A stretch of DNA of 64,000 bases. It comes from Bradyrhizobium jicamae. Lineage in GTDB: Bacteria > Pseudomonadota > Alphaproteobacteria > Rhizobiales > Xanthobacteraceae. Positions within the stretch are counted from its first letter, which is position 1. Each line of letters opens with the position of its first letter. The stretch is from assembly GCF_018130695.1 (NCBI RefSeq), contig NZ_JAFCJX010000007.1:62001-126000 (forward strand). Direction: 5' to 3'. Below the pieces are notes generated by a model. The model made no database searches, had not been told where the DNA came from, and saw only the letters and a program-made list of their open reading frames with translations. Made by a program: the position numbers and the translations under genes. Below, piece after piece: positions 10,828 to 20,225 of this stretch.

Positions 10828-10868
10828 TAAAGCGCGATGACGATTCAACCTAATCTCATCGCGCTTTA
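10828..10868 (-). terminator. hairpin overlapping the stop of the upstream DUF805 gene
   Basis: A perfect 13-bp inverted repeat, TAAAGCGCGATGA (10828-10840) and TCATCGCGCTTTA (10856-10868). The stop codon of the minus-strand gene ending at 10866 is part of the stem. The following minus-strand bases are T-rich but interrupted, so a terminator or 3'-end stabiliser role is plausible. Confidence 0.5.
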
Positions 10869-11414
10869 GCGCGTCCGTCCGCCGAACTCGCCGCTGGCGA
10901 CGCGCGCGATGCGGTTGGTGGCGGCGGCGGGGGCGCTGCTCTTGCGCCAGGTGCCCTCGGATGCGGGGCCAGCATAGGACTGTTCTTCGTCATCGCTGAC
11001 GCGTGCCGTCGGCCAGAAGATCAGCGTCAGTGTCAGCACGCCGTTGGCGAGCGCGCCGACCATGGTGCCGGTCTGCAGATAGTTGAGCGCCCATTCCGGA
11101 TGCTGCGTGGCGATGATGCGGTCGACCACCATCAGCGCCAGCCAGCCGATCATGACGCAGACCGGATCCCAGCCGATGTCGCGGACGCGCATCGACTGAA
11201 GCATGAAATTGGCGACCACCGAGAAGATGGCGACGCCGATCAGGAAGACGTTGTTGGAGCCCTGCGCCAGCAGGATGTCGGTGTTGGTTCGCGAGGGCGC
11301 GGTGCCGGTTGCGGCGGTCACCAGCAGCAGGAAGGCGGCGACGAGCACGATCGTGCAGATCACGAACGGCACCCGGCCGAGCCTGGTGTTGAAGCCGAAC
11401 AGAAAACCGAGCAT
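10866..11414 (-). CDS. DUF805-like membrane protein (paralogue)
   Basis: A 182-residue membrane protein paralogous to the gene just downstream. It starts MLGFLFGFNTRLGRVPF against MLGFIFGFNARLGRLQY, shares the MRVRDIGWDP motif and the C-terminal NRIARVASGEFGGR tail, and has four hydrophobic stretches. The start at 11414 is set by the alignment to its paralogue; the open frame upstream to 11636 is not similar. A repeat and a hairpin separate the pair, suggesting an old tandem duplication. Function is unknown; the conserved C-terminal tail may be an interaction motif. Confidence 0.74.
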   Translation of the reverse strand: MLGFLFGFNTRLGRVPFVICTIVLVAAFLLLVTAATGTAPSRTNTDILLAQGSNNVFLIGVAIFSVVANFMLQSMRVRDIGWDPVCVMIGWLALMVVDRIIATQHPEWALNYLQTGTMVGALANGVLTLTLIFWPTARVSDDEEQSYAGPASEGTWRKSSAPAAATNRIARVASGEFGGRTR

Positions 11415-11544
11415 GCAGCGCCTCCCTCGCCGGCACTGTCGGCGGGAAGTGCTTTCCGGATTATGAATCGGAACCCGGTACCATCCGGCAGTGGTTTCCG
11501 ATCGGTTTACCGATCCTGCGGCACTTGTTTTTAAGTCGGCGGAC

Positions 11545-12264
11545 TCACGCCATCGCGGCCTGGATGCTGGCCGAGGTCCGCCGGTAGTGCTCGGCCAGAA
11601 GGGTGGTGGCGTCGCCGGAACGGCGTAGCGCGGCATCCATGATCTCCCGGTGCTCCGCCGATACGTCGCGCGGCGGTGCCCCGATGTTCCGGCCGGTGAG
11701 GCTCGGCAATCGGTAGCGCTGGGTCTCGATCGAGAGCTGGTCGGCCAGCTCGAGCAGGCGGGGCGAGCCGCAGGCGGAGATCAGCGCGCGGTGGAACTGG
11801 TGATGGCGTTCCTCCATCACCAGAACCTCGGCCACGTCGGCCTTACCTGCAGTCGCCGCCATGCGGTCAACCTGCCGCCCCAGGGCATGGAAGGTCGCGA
11901 CAATCCCGGCCTCCCAATCGTCATCGCCGTCGCGCATCGAACGGCGCAGCGCTTCGCATTCGATCAGGATGCGCGTCTCGGTGGCGTCCTTGATCTCTTC
12001 GCGCGACAGCGGCGCCACGGCAAAACCGCGCAGCGCGGCCGACACCACCAGCCGCTCGGATTGCAGCCGCATCAGCGCCTCGCGCAGCGGCGAGAAGCTC
12101 AGGCCGTAGCGCTGCCGCAAGGCCTCGAGCCGCAGCGGCTTTCCGGCCTCGAGCCCGCCCGCGACGATGTCGGCGCGCAGCCGCTGATAGGCGGCTTCGC
12201 CAAGGGTCGCCGGCTCGGTCGTTGCTTCGCTGGTGAGGCCGGCTATCGTTGCTGGGTTGGTCAT
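11545..12264 (-). CDS. GntR-family (FadR/FCD subfamily) transcriptional regulator
   Basis: A 239-residue repressor-type protein. The N-terminal winged helix (about residues 20-85) contains LGEAAYQRLRADIVAGGLEAG and FSPLREALMRLQSERLV. The all-helical FCD effector domain follows, with its metal-site residues (ETRILIECEALR, HHQFHRALISACGS, EHREIMDAAL). It is divergent from the gentisate dioxygenase operon, with a 118-base shared promoter region carrying a dyad, so it probably controls that operon in response to an aromatic acid or pathway intermediate (inferred from position). Confidence 0.85.
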   Translation of the reverse strand: MTNPATIAGLTSEATTEPATLGEAAYQRLRADIVAGGLEAGKPLRLEALRQRYGLSFSPLREALMRLQSERLVVSAALRGFAVAPLSREEIKDATETRILIECEALRRSMRDGDDDWEAGIVATFHALGRQVDRMAATAGKADVAEVLVMEERHHQFHRALISACGSPRLLELADQLSIETQRYRLPSLTGRNIGAPPRDVSAEHREIMDAALRRSGDATTLLAEHYRRTSASIQAAMA

Positions 12265-12323
12265 CCCACTGATCTTTTTGAGCTTTCTGCGGCTGCAACT
12301 GCATTTCCATGATTTTCGAAAAT

Positions 12324-12361
12324 ATTCTATTGCATCGATAGTACGATCTATTTTATAGAAT
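12324..12361. promoter_or_regulatory. candidate GntR operator in the gentisate promoter
   Basis: An AT-rich patch in the divergent promoter region with ATTCTAT (12324-12330) mirrored by ATAGAAT (12355-12361). A smaller ATCG/CGAT dyad lies between them. It is about 20 bases before the dioxygenase start, a natural place for a repressor to block transcription. Confidence 0.5.
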
Positions 12362-12382
12362 TTCTAGCGTCAGGAGGACGGC

Positions 12383-13510
12383 ATGGCAACGGCACCTCGC
12401 GAAAACCACAGGGAAGATGTCGCCGGACGGGCTAACGTCCAGGACACCCCGGAGCTGCTGGCCTATTACGACGAGCTCGACCATCTCGATGCTGGCGCGC
12501 TCTGGACCGTCGCCAACAAGATCGAGCCCTGGCAGCCCAAATCGTCATCCGTTCCGGTGCTGTGGCGCTACCGCGACCTGCGCGACCATGTGTTGCGTTC
12601 GGTCGAGCTGGTGTCGCCGGAAAAGGCCGGCCGCCGCGTCATCTATCTGAACAATCCGGGCCGTCGCGAGCAGGCCGCCGCGGTCGGCTGGCTCTATTCG
12701 GGATTGCAGGTGATGCATCCCGGCGAGGTCGCGTCCGCCCACGCGCACTCCGCCTCGGCGCTGCGCTTCATCATGGAAGGCAAGGGCGCCTACACCATCG
12801 TCGACGGCCACAAGCTCACGCTCGGCGCCAATGATTTCGTGCTGACGCCGAACGGCACCTGGCACGAGCACGGCGTCGCCAGCGATGGCTCGCCTTGCAT
12901 CTGGCAGGACGGTCTCGACATTCCCCTGGTCAATGCGCTGGAAGCGAACTTCTACGCCGTGCATCCGAACCTGCAGCAGCATGTCGGCCATCCCGTCGAC
13001 GACATGTCGCACAGCTGGGGCAATCCCGGCTTGCGGCCCGCGGGCGCCGAATGGACACGCGGATATTCGCCGCTGCTCAAATATGAGTGGGGCCCGACCT
13101 ACGAGTCGCTGCAGCGCTATGCCAGGGCGACCGACGGCTCGCCGTTCGACGGCATTCTCATGAACTACGTCAATCCCGTCACCGGCGGGCCGGTGATGCA
13201 GACGATCGGCGCGTCGATGCAGCTATTGCGGCCGGGCGAGGCGACGAGTGCGCATCGTCACACCGGCAGCGTGATCTACCAGGTCGCCAAGGGCAGCGGG
13301 CACTCGATCATCGACGGCAAGCGCTTCGACTGGACCGAGCGCGACATCTTCTGCGTGCCGTCATGGGCCTGGCACGAGCACGCCAATGCCTCGTCGGGCG
13401 ACGACGCCTGCCTGTTCGCCTTCAACGACCTGCCCGTCATGAACTCCCTCGGTTTGTACCGGGAGGAAGCGTTCGGCGACAATGGCGGGCGGCAGCCGCT
13501 CTCATCCTAG
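12383..13510 (+). CDS. gentisate 1,2-dioxygenase
   Basis: A 375-residue bicupin ring-cleaving dioxygenase that opens gentisate (2,5-dihydroxybenzoate) between C1 and C2 to maleylpyruvate, using Fe(II). The first cupin has the iron site HPGEVASAHAHSASALRFIMEGKGAYT, then PNGTWHEHG. The second cupin has LRPGEATSAHRHTGSVIYQV and PSWAWHEH. Length and double-cupin layout fit the family. Salicylate or 1-hydroxy-2-naphthoate dioxygenases are close relatives, so the substrate is slightly open. It is first in a three-gene operon; the next gene starts nine bases after its stop. Confidence 0.88.
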   Translation: MATAPRENHREDVAGRANVQDTPELLAYYDELDHLDAGALWTVANKIEPWQPKSSSVPVLWRYRDLRDHVLRSVELVSPEKAGRRVIYLNNPGRREQAAAVGWLYSGLQVMHPGEVASAHAHSASALRFIMEGKGAYTIVDGHKLTLGANDFVLTPNGTWHEHGVASDGSPCIWQDGLDIPLVNALEANFYAVHPNLQQHVGHPVDDMSHSWGNPGLRPAGAEWTRGYSPLLKYEWGPTYESLQRYARATDGSPFDGILMNYVNPVTGGPVMQTIGASMQLLRPGEATSAHRHTGSVIYQVAKGSGHSIIDGKRFDWTERDIFCVPSWAWHEHANASSGDDACLFAFNDLPVMNSLGLYREEAFGDNGGRQPLSS

Positions 13511-13519
13511 GAACATCAC

Positions 13520-14443
13520 ATGCGTCTCGTCACCTATCGCGGCCATGTCGAAGCCGCCGCCCGTCTCGGTGCCATCGTCGATGATCTCGTCGTCGATGTC
13601 GAAAAGATCGGCGCGCATGCCGGCGTGCAGCTGCCGTCTGCGATGCTCGACTTCATCGATCTCGGGCCGACGGCGCTGGCAGCGCTGAAGAAGATTTTGG
13701 GCGACTACGAAGACGATCGGGGCGGCAACTGGCCCGTCGGCGCCGCGCTGCCTTTGGCGAATGTGAAGCTGTTGGCGCCGATTCCGCGGCCGCGGAAAAA
13801 CATCTTCGGCATCGGCTTGAATTATGTCGAGCATGTTGCGGAATCCTCCCGCGCCCTCGATACGGCAAAGGAGCTGCCGAAGCAGCCTGTGATCTTTTCA
13901 AAGCCGCCGACCTCCGTGATCGGCCCTGACGATGCGATCGCGCACAACAAGGCGATCACCCAGCAGCTCGATTGGGAAGTCGAACTCGCGGTCGTGATGG
14001 GCCGCACCGCGCGCCGCGTCACGGAAGCGCAGGCGCTCGACTTCGTGTTCGGCTACAGCGTGATGATCGACGTCAGCGCGCGCGACAATCGTCGCGCCGG
14101 CCAGTGGATCTACTCCAAGGGGCAGGACACCTACGCGCCATTCGGTCCCTGCATCGTGACCGCGGACGAGATGGCCGATCCGCATGTGCTCGATCTCTGG
14201 CTCACCGTGAACGGTGTCGAGAAACAGCGCTCCAATACGCGCCACATGCTGTTCAAGGTGCCGCATCTGATCGCCGACATCTCCGCGGCGATCACCCTGG
14301 AGGCGGGCGATATCATCGCGACCGGCACGCCCGATGGAGTCGGCGCGGGTAGGTCGCCGCAGGAATGGCTGTGGCCAGGCGATGTCGTGGAAGCGGAGGT
14401 CACCGGCATCGGCCGTCTCCGTCATCCTGTCGTGGCCGTCTAG
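13520..14443 (+). CDS. fumarylacetoacetate hydrolase family protein (probable fumarylpyruvate hydrolase)
   Basis: A 307-residue FAH-fold protein with the metal-site and oxyanion motifs of the family: IFGIGLNYVEHV, PVIFSKPPTSVIGP, LDWEVELAVVMG, FGYSVMIDVSARD, SKGQDTYAPFGPCIV and the C-terminal GDIIATGTPDGVG. Directly behind a gentisate dioxygenase it most probably cleaves the ring-fission product (maleylpyruvate or fumarylpyruvate) to pyruvate and a C4 acid. No maleylpyruvate isomerase is visible here, so direct hydrolysis of maleylpyruvate is possible. Confidence 0.84.
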   Translation: MRLVTYRGHVEAAARLGAIVDDLVVDVEKIGAHAGVQLPSAMLDFIDLGPTALAALKKILGDYEDDRGGNWPVGAALPLANVKLLAPIPRPRKNIFGIGLNYVEHVAESSRALDTAKELPKQPVIFSKPPTSVIGPDDAIAHNKAITQQLDWEVELAVVMGRTARRVTEAQALDFVFGYSVMIDVSARDNRRAGQWIYSKGQDTYAPFGPCIVTADEMADPHVLDLWLTVNGVEKQRSNTRHMLFKVPHLIADISAAITLEAGDIIATGTPDGVGAGRSPQEWLWPGDVVEAEVTGIGRLRHPVVAV

Positions 14444-14458
14444 CGAGCGGGGCCGGTG

Positions 14459-15109
14459 ATGCTGTTCGACATGGAGACGCTGGAAGCCGCCAACCGCTAC
14501 AAGATCCTGACCGCGACGGTGACGCCGCGGCCGATCGCCTGGGTGACGACGCTGTCCGAGGACGGCATCGTCAACGCCGCGCCCTACAGCTTCTTCAACG
14601 TGCTCGGCCACGAGCCGCCGACCCTGGCGCTCGGGCTGCTAGCCGGCGCGGGCCGCTTCAAGGACACCGCGACCAACATCCTGGCGACCGGTGAGTTCGT
14701 GGTGAATCTGGTGTCGGAAGCCAATGCGGAGGCGATGAACGTCACCTGCATCGATGCGCCGCCCGAGATCGACGAGCTCGCGCTGGCCGGTCTGACCGCC
14801 GCACCGTCGCATGCCGTGCGGCCGCCGCGCATCGCGGAATCGCCGGTGTCGTTCGAGTGCAAAATCCTCTCCTCGCTGGTGACCGGCCCGCGCCAGACCA
14901 TCGTGATCGGCCGCATCGTCCGCGCCCATGTCGCTGACGCCGTGGTGCTGGATGGGGCGCGTTGCCACATCGACACGCCGGCGCTGAAGCTGATCGGCCG
15001 CATGCATGGCAGCGGCTGGTATGCCCGAAGCAGCGACCTCTTCCAGATGGACCGGCCGAACTGGGCGGAGCGGCAGGCCGCCGGATCGAAGCCGGGAGGG
15101 GCGGCATGA
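14459..15109 (+). CDS. flavin reductase-like (FMN-binding split barrel) protein
   Basis: A 216-residue protein of the DIM6/NTAB-type flavin reductase-like family. It has YKILTATVTPRPIAWVTTLSEDG, NAAPYSFFNVLGHEPP and FVVNLVSE, the flavin-binding core. It is third in the gentisate operon, 15 bases after the previous stop. The start could be the GTG at 14456 or the ATG at 14459. It could supply reduced flavin to a hydroxylase that makes gentisate, but no such oxygenase is in the operon. Confidence 0.78.
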   Translation: MLFDMETLEAANRYKILTATVTPRPIAWVTTLSEDGIVNAAPYSFFNVLGHEPPTLALGLLAGAGRFKDTATNILATGEFVVNLVSEANAEAMNVTCIDAPPEIDELALAGLTAAPSHAVRPPRIAESPVSFECKILSSLVTGPRQTIVIGRIVRAHVADAVVLDGARCHIDTPALKLIGRMHGSGWYARSSDLFQMDRPNWAERQAAGSKPGGAA

Positions 15110-15368
15110 AACGTCCGCTTTTGTCCCGCCCGACTGCGACATTAGTTGCCCCCGCAAGCGGCATTATATTTCTTGCCCCTGGCAGCCTTCACGAATTATG
15201 GTGCAGCCTGCTCGGGTATGAGCCGAAGGTTCTAAGAGGGGCCGTCGGTTCGGACTTGCTGCAGACTTGCGATTTCGCGCACAAAACACGTCACCGAGAA
15301 TGACGCGCGCAAAGCGCGGCGGCGGCCCCGTTGGGCCGGCGGGACGTTGGTTGAGGAGGGGAGTGAAT

Positions 15369-16553
15369 ATGACAAAGGCATATTGGCTGGCAGGCGCCAT
15401 GTCGATGGTTTCGGCATTGGCGCTGGCACAGCCGGCGACCGCGGCTGACACCATCAAGATCGGCTTCGTTTCGACTTTCAGCGGTCCGACCGCCGTGATC
15501 GGCAACGACATGCGCAATTCCTTCGAGCTCGCGCTCGACCATCTCGGCCGCAAGATGGGCGGCAAGCCGGTCGAAGTGATCTACGAGGACGACGGCCAGA
15601 AGCCCGACGTGGGCAAGCAGAAGACCGAAAAGCTGGTGCAATCCGACAAGGTCGACTTCATCGTCGGCTACATCTGGTCCAACGTGCTGCTGGCCTCGCT
15701 GAAGACCGCGGTCGACAGCAAGACCTTCCTGATCTCGGCCAATGCCGGCCCGTCGCAGCTCGCAGGCGAACTCTGCTCGCCCTATGTGTTCTCGACCTCC
15801 TGGCAGAACGACCAGACCCCGCAGGCGGTCGGCACCTACATGAACCAGAAGGGCGTCAAGTCGGTGTTCCTGATCGGCCCGAACTACGCCGCCGGCAAGG
15901 ACATGCTGGCCGGCGTCAAGAGCACCTTCAAGGGCCAGGTCGTGGGCGAGGAATATACGGTGTGGCCGAGCCAGCTCGACTTCTCCGCCGAGCTCACCAA
16001 GGCCAAGAACTCCAAGGCCGAGTCGATCTTCGTGTTCTATCCGGGCGCCGCTGGGGTCCAGTTCCTGAACCAGTATGCGCAGGCCGGCATCAAGGCGCAG
16101 ATCCCGCTCTACACCGCCTTCACGATCGACGAATTGTCGCTGCCGCTGCAGAAGGACAATGCGCTCGGCGTGCCCGGCGCGCAGCAGTGGGTCAACGACC
16201 TGCCCAACGACGAGAACAAGAAGTTCGTCGCCGACTATCGCCAGAAGTATACCGGCCTGCGCCCGACCTTCTACGGCGCGCAGTCCTATGACGCCGCGAA
16301 CCTGATCAACAGCGCCGTCGTCGCCGTGAAGGGCGACACCTCCAAGAAGGACGAGATGAAGGCCGAGATGGAGAAGGTGAACTTCAAATCGGTGCGCGGC
16401 CCGTTCAAATACGGCAACAACCACATCCCGATCCAGAATTTCTACCTGCAGGACGTGGTCAAGGACGGCGAAGGCCAGCTCGCGCTGAAGACGGTCGCGA
16501 CCATCGTCAAGGACGACCAGGACCGCTTCCACGACAAGTGCCCGATGAAGTGA
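15369..16553 (+). CDS. ABC-transporter binding protein (branched-chain amino acid type)
   Basis: A 394-residue periplasmic binding protein with a signal peptide ending PATAAD and the family opening IKIGFVSTFSGPTAVIGNDM, then DDGQKPDVGKQKTEKLV and a type-1 periplasmic binding fold. The ATG at 15369 has a GAGGAGGGGAG ribosome site. It is first of a five-gene transporter set (binding protein, two permeases, two ATPases) that follows the gentisate operon on the same strand, suggesting uptake of an aromatic acid or related compound rather than amino acids (inferred). A repeat (R1) separates it from the permeases and may adjust the stoichiometry. Confidence 0.88.
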   Translation: MTKAYWLAGAMSMVSALALAQPATAADTIKIGFVSTFSGPTAVIGNDMRNSFELALDHLGRKMGGKPVEVIYEDDGQKPDVGKQKTEKLVQSDKVDFIVGYIWSNVLLASLKTAVDSKTFLISANAGPSQLAGELCSPYVFSTSWQNDQTPQAVGTYMNQKGVKSVFLIGPNYAAGKDMLAGVKSTFKGQVVGEEYTVWPSQLDFSAELTKAKNSKAESIFVFYPGAAGVQFLNQYAQAGIKAQIPLYTAFTIDELSLPLQKDNALGVPGAQQWVNDLPNDENKKFVADYRQKYTGLRPTFYGAQSYDAANLINSAVVAVKGDTSKKDEMKAEMEKVNFKSVRGPFKYGNNHIPIQNFYLQDVVKDGEGQLALKTVATIVKDDQDRFHDKCPMK

Positions 16554-16560
16554 TTTAAAG

Positions 16561-16688
16561 TCACCTCTCCCCGCCTGCGGGGAGAGGTCGATCGCAAAGC
16601 GATCGGGTGAGGGGGACTCTCCGCGCATTCGGTGCATGGAGAGCGTCCCTCACCCCAAATTCTCTTCCCGCGACAGCGAGGTAAGGGA
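16561..16688. repeat. intergenic palindromic repeat, family R1
   Basis: Begins with CACCTCTCCCCGCCTGCGGGG and contains GATCGCAAAGCGATC, then GTGAGGGGG and CCCTCACCCC arms. It lies between the binding-protein gene and the first permease gene of the transporter. The right arm is more diverged than in other copies. Confidence 0.82.
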
Positions 16689-16759
16689 AAACAATAAGCG
16701 ATAAGCGGCAGTGCACACGTGCTGCCGCTGTTTTGTTAAGCGCGGGTCATAACCACACG

Positions 16760-17677
16760 ATGTTTCTCGTCGTCGAACAACTTCTGAACGGCCTGCAATT
16801 CGGCCTGTTGCTGTTCCTCTTGGCAGCCGGGCTGACGCTGGTGTTCGGCATCATGGATTTCGTCAACCTGGCGCACGGCTCGCTCTACATGATGGGCGCC
16901 TATTTCGCCGCCACCTTCGCGGCCTGGACCGGCAGCTTCGTGCTCGGCGCGCTGTTGGCGCTGGTGGCGACGCTCTTGCTCGGCATCGCCCTGGAATTCG
17001 TCGCGCTGAAGCATCTTTACGGCCGCGACCATCTCGACCAGGTGCTGGCGACCTTCGGCCTGATCCTGTTCTTCAACGATGCCGTCCGCCTGATCTGGGG
17101 CCCGGCGGGCCTGGCGCTGCCGCTACCGGCCTGGCTCACCGTGCCCGTGCAGATCATCCCCGGCGTGTTCTATCCGGCCTATCGCCTGCTGATCATCGGC
17201 GTCGCGCTGGCGGTCGCCGCGGGGCTTTATGTCGTGGTGATGCGCACCCGCATCGGCATGCTGATCCGTGCCGGCGCCTCCAATCGCGAGATGATCGGCG
17301 CGCTCGGCATCAACATCAAGCTGCTGTTCACTTTGGTGTTCGGCCTCGGCGCCGCTCTCGCCGGCCTCGCCGGGCTGATGCAGGCGCCGATCCTCACCGT
17401 GCAGATCGGCATGGGCGAGAACATCCTGATCCTTGCCTTCGTCATCATCGTGATCGGCGGCATCGGCTCGATCCGCGGCGCCTTCATGGCGGCGATCTTC
17501 GTCGGCATGATCGATACGCTCGGCCGCGCCTTCCTGCCGGATCTCTTGCGCAAGGTGCTGAGCGGGGCGGCGGCCTCGACCGCAGCGCCGGCGCTGTCCT
17601 CGATGCTGATCTATCTGTTGATGGCCATCATCCTCGTAGTACGGCCTGAAGGGCTGTTTCCGGCGGCCAAACGATGA
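16760..17677 (+). CDS. branched-chain-type ABC transporter permease (LivH-like)
   Basis: A 305-residue integral membrane permease with about eight helices. It has the LivH signature opening (EQLLNGLQFGLLLFLLAAGLTLVFGIMDFVNLAHGS) and the EAA-like loop near GIMDFVNLAHGSLYM. The start at ATG 16760 gives the normal N-terminus; an upstream TTG at 16733 is less likely. It overlaps the next permease gene by four bases, so the two are translationally coupled. Confidence 0.9.
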   Translation: MFLVVEQLLNGLQFGLLLFLLAAGLTLVFGIMDFVNLAHGSLYMMGAYFAATFAAWTGSFVLGALLALVATLLLGIALEFVALKHLYGRDHLDQVLATFGLILFFNDAVRLIWGPAGLALPLPAWLTVPVQIIPGVFYPAYRLLIIGVALAVAAGLYVVVMRTRIGMLIRAGASNREMIGALGINIKLLFTLVFGLGAALAGLAGLMQAPILTVQIGMGENILILAFVIIVIGGIGSIRGAFMAAIFVGMIDTLGRAFLPDLLRKVLSGAAASTAAPALSSMLIYLLMAIILVVRPEGLFPAAKR

Positions 17678-18613
17678 TGCCAAATCTCAACGTCTCCAAC
17701 GCCGTCGTGGCGGTGCTCTGCGCCGCGCTGATCATGCTGCCGGTGTATTCGGCGGCGTCCGGCAACATCTTCATTCTCACGCTGTTCACCCGCATCGTGA
17801 TCTTCGCGCTCGCCGCCGCCAGCCTGAACCTGATCATGGGCTATGGCGGCATGATGAGCTTCGGCCACGCCGCCTATCTCGGCATCGGCGGCTACGCGGT
17901 CGGCATCCTCGCCGCCGAGGGCATCGGTTCCGGCTTCATCCAGTGGCCGGTGGCGCTGATCGTCTCCGCGCTGTTCGCGCTGGTGATCGGCGCGCTCAGC
18001 CTGCGCACCCGCGGCGTCTACTTCATCATGATCACGCTGGCCTTCGCGCAGATGGCCTATTACGTGGCGACCAGCCTGTCGCGCTACGGTGCCGACGACG
18101 GCCTGACGATCTACAAGCGGAGCGATTTCGCCGGCCTGATCAACCTCTCGAACCGCACGCAATTCTATTATCTCTGCCTCGCCTGCCTGTTCGGCGGCAT
18201 CTATCTGATCTGGCGCATCGTCAATTCGCGCTTCGGCCTCGTCGTGCAGGGCGTCCGCTCCAACGAGCAGCGCATGCAGGCGATCGGCTTCCATGCCAAC
18301 CGCTATCGGCTGGTCTGCTTCGTCATCTCAGGCACGATCTGCGGCCTGGCCGGCGCGCTGCTGGCCAACAACACCGATTTCGTCAGCCCGGCCGGCATGT
18401 ACTGGACCCGCTCCGGCGAGCTGATGGTGATGGTGGTGTTGGGCGGGATGGGATCGCTGTTCGGCCCCGTCATCGGCGCCATCGCCTTCCTGCTGCTGGA
18501 GGAGCTACTGTCGCAGTTCACCGAATATTGGGCGCTGATCATGGGTCCGCTGCTGCTGCTGATCGTGCTGTTCGCGCGCGGCGGCATCATGGGGCTGCTC
18601 GGGAGGTTCAACC

Positions 18614-18621
<8 letters not shown>
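17674..18621 (+). CDS. branched-chain-type ABC transporter permease (LivM-like)
   Basis: A 315-residue second permease with helices throughout and the LivM motif ASLNLIMGYGGMMSFGHAAYLGIGGY. The two ATG codons at 17674 and 17677 are both possible; the first overlaps the LivH-like stop (ATGA). Its 3' end overlaps the GTG start of the ATPase gene by eight bases. It forms the heterodimeric membrane channel with the preceding gene product. Confidence 0.9.
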
Positions 18622-19373
<752 letters not shown>

Positions 19374-19381
<8 letters not shown>

Positions 19382-20102
19382 TTCAGGGATGGCTGAGACA
19401 CTGCTGGAAATCGACGGCATCGAGACCTGCTACGGGTTGAGCCAGGTGCTGTTCGGCATGACGCTGTCGATCAAATCAGGCGAGATGGTCGCGCTGATGG
19501 GCCGCAACGGCATGGGCAAGACCACCACCATCCGCTCGATCATGGGCCTGACGCCCGCGCGCGGCGGCACCATCCGTTTCGCCGGCGAGCAGGTGCGGGG
19601 GCTACCGTCCTACAAAATTGCAAAACTCGGAATCGGTCTCGTCCCTGAGGGACGCCAGATCTTCCCGAATCTGACGGTGCGCGAAAACCTTGTTGCCGCT
19701 GCCGGCAATCGCCTCGGCGCATCGAACCCCTGGACCCTCGACAAGATTCACGCGCTGTTCCCGCGCCTCGCCGAGCGCGGCACCAACATGGGCGTCACGC
19801 TGTCCGGCGGCGAGCAGCAGATGCTTGCGATCGGCCGCGCGCTGATGACCAATCCAAGACTGCTGATCCTCGATGAAGCGACCGAAGGCCTCGCGCCATT
19901 GATCCGCGACGAGATCTGGAGCTGCCTGTCGATGCTGAAGGGGCAGGGCCAATCGGTGCTGGTCATCGACAAGAACGTCGAGAACCTCGCGAAGATCGCC
20001 GACCGGCACTACATCATCGAGCGCGGCAAGGCGGTGTGGAGCGGCACCAGCGAGCAGCTGGTCGCGGAGCCCGATCTGCAGCACCGGTATCTGGGAATTT
20101 GA
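19374..20102 (+). CDS. branched-chain-type ABC transporter ATPase (LivF-like)
   Basis: A 242-residue ATPase with Walker A GRNGMGKTT, signature LSGGEQQML, Walker B LLILDEATEGLAP and the family motif EGRQIFPNLTVRENL. A later ATG at 19389 is also possible. It overlaps the LivG-like gene by eight bases and ends the transporter operon; a repeat of family R4 follows immediately. LivF proteins usually carry His in the switch position, but here the segment reads VIDKN, a mild departure from the norm. Confidence 0.9.
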
Positions 20103-20108
20103 CGGCTG

Positions 20109-20202
20109 CGTAGGGTGGGCAAAGGCGCTTGCGCCGTGCCCACCATCCACGGCGTGCTCGTGATGGTGGGCACGCTTTCGCTTTGCCCACCCTACAAATC
20201 CC
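20109..20202. repeat. intergenic palindromic repeat, family R4
   Basis: GTAGGGTGGGCAAAG at the left is mirrored by CTTTGCCCACCCTAC at the right, with inner GTGCCCACCAT and ATGGTGGGCAC arms. The second copy is at 60.51-60.60 kb. It lies between the convergent transporter and tetR-type genes, where it may act as a bidirectional terminator. Confidence 0.88.
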
Positions 20203-20225
20203 TGGGAATCCAGCAGACGCCGGCC

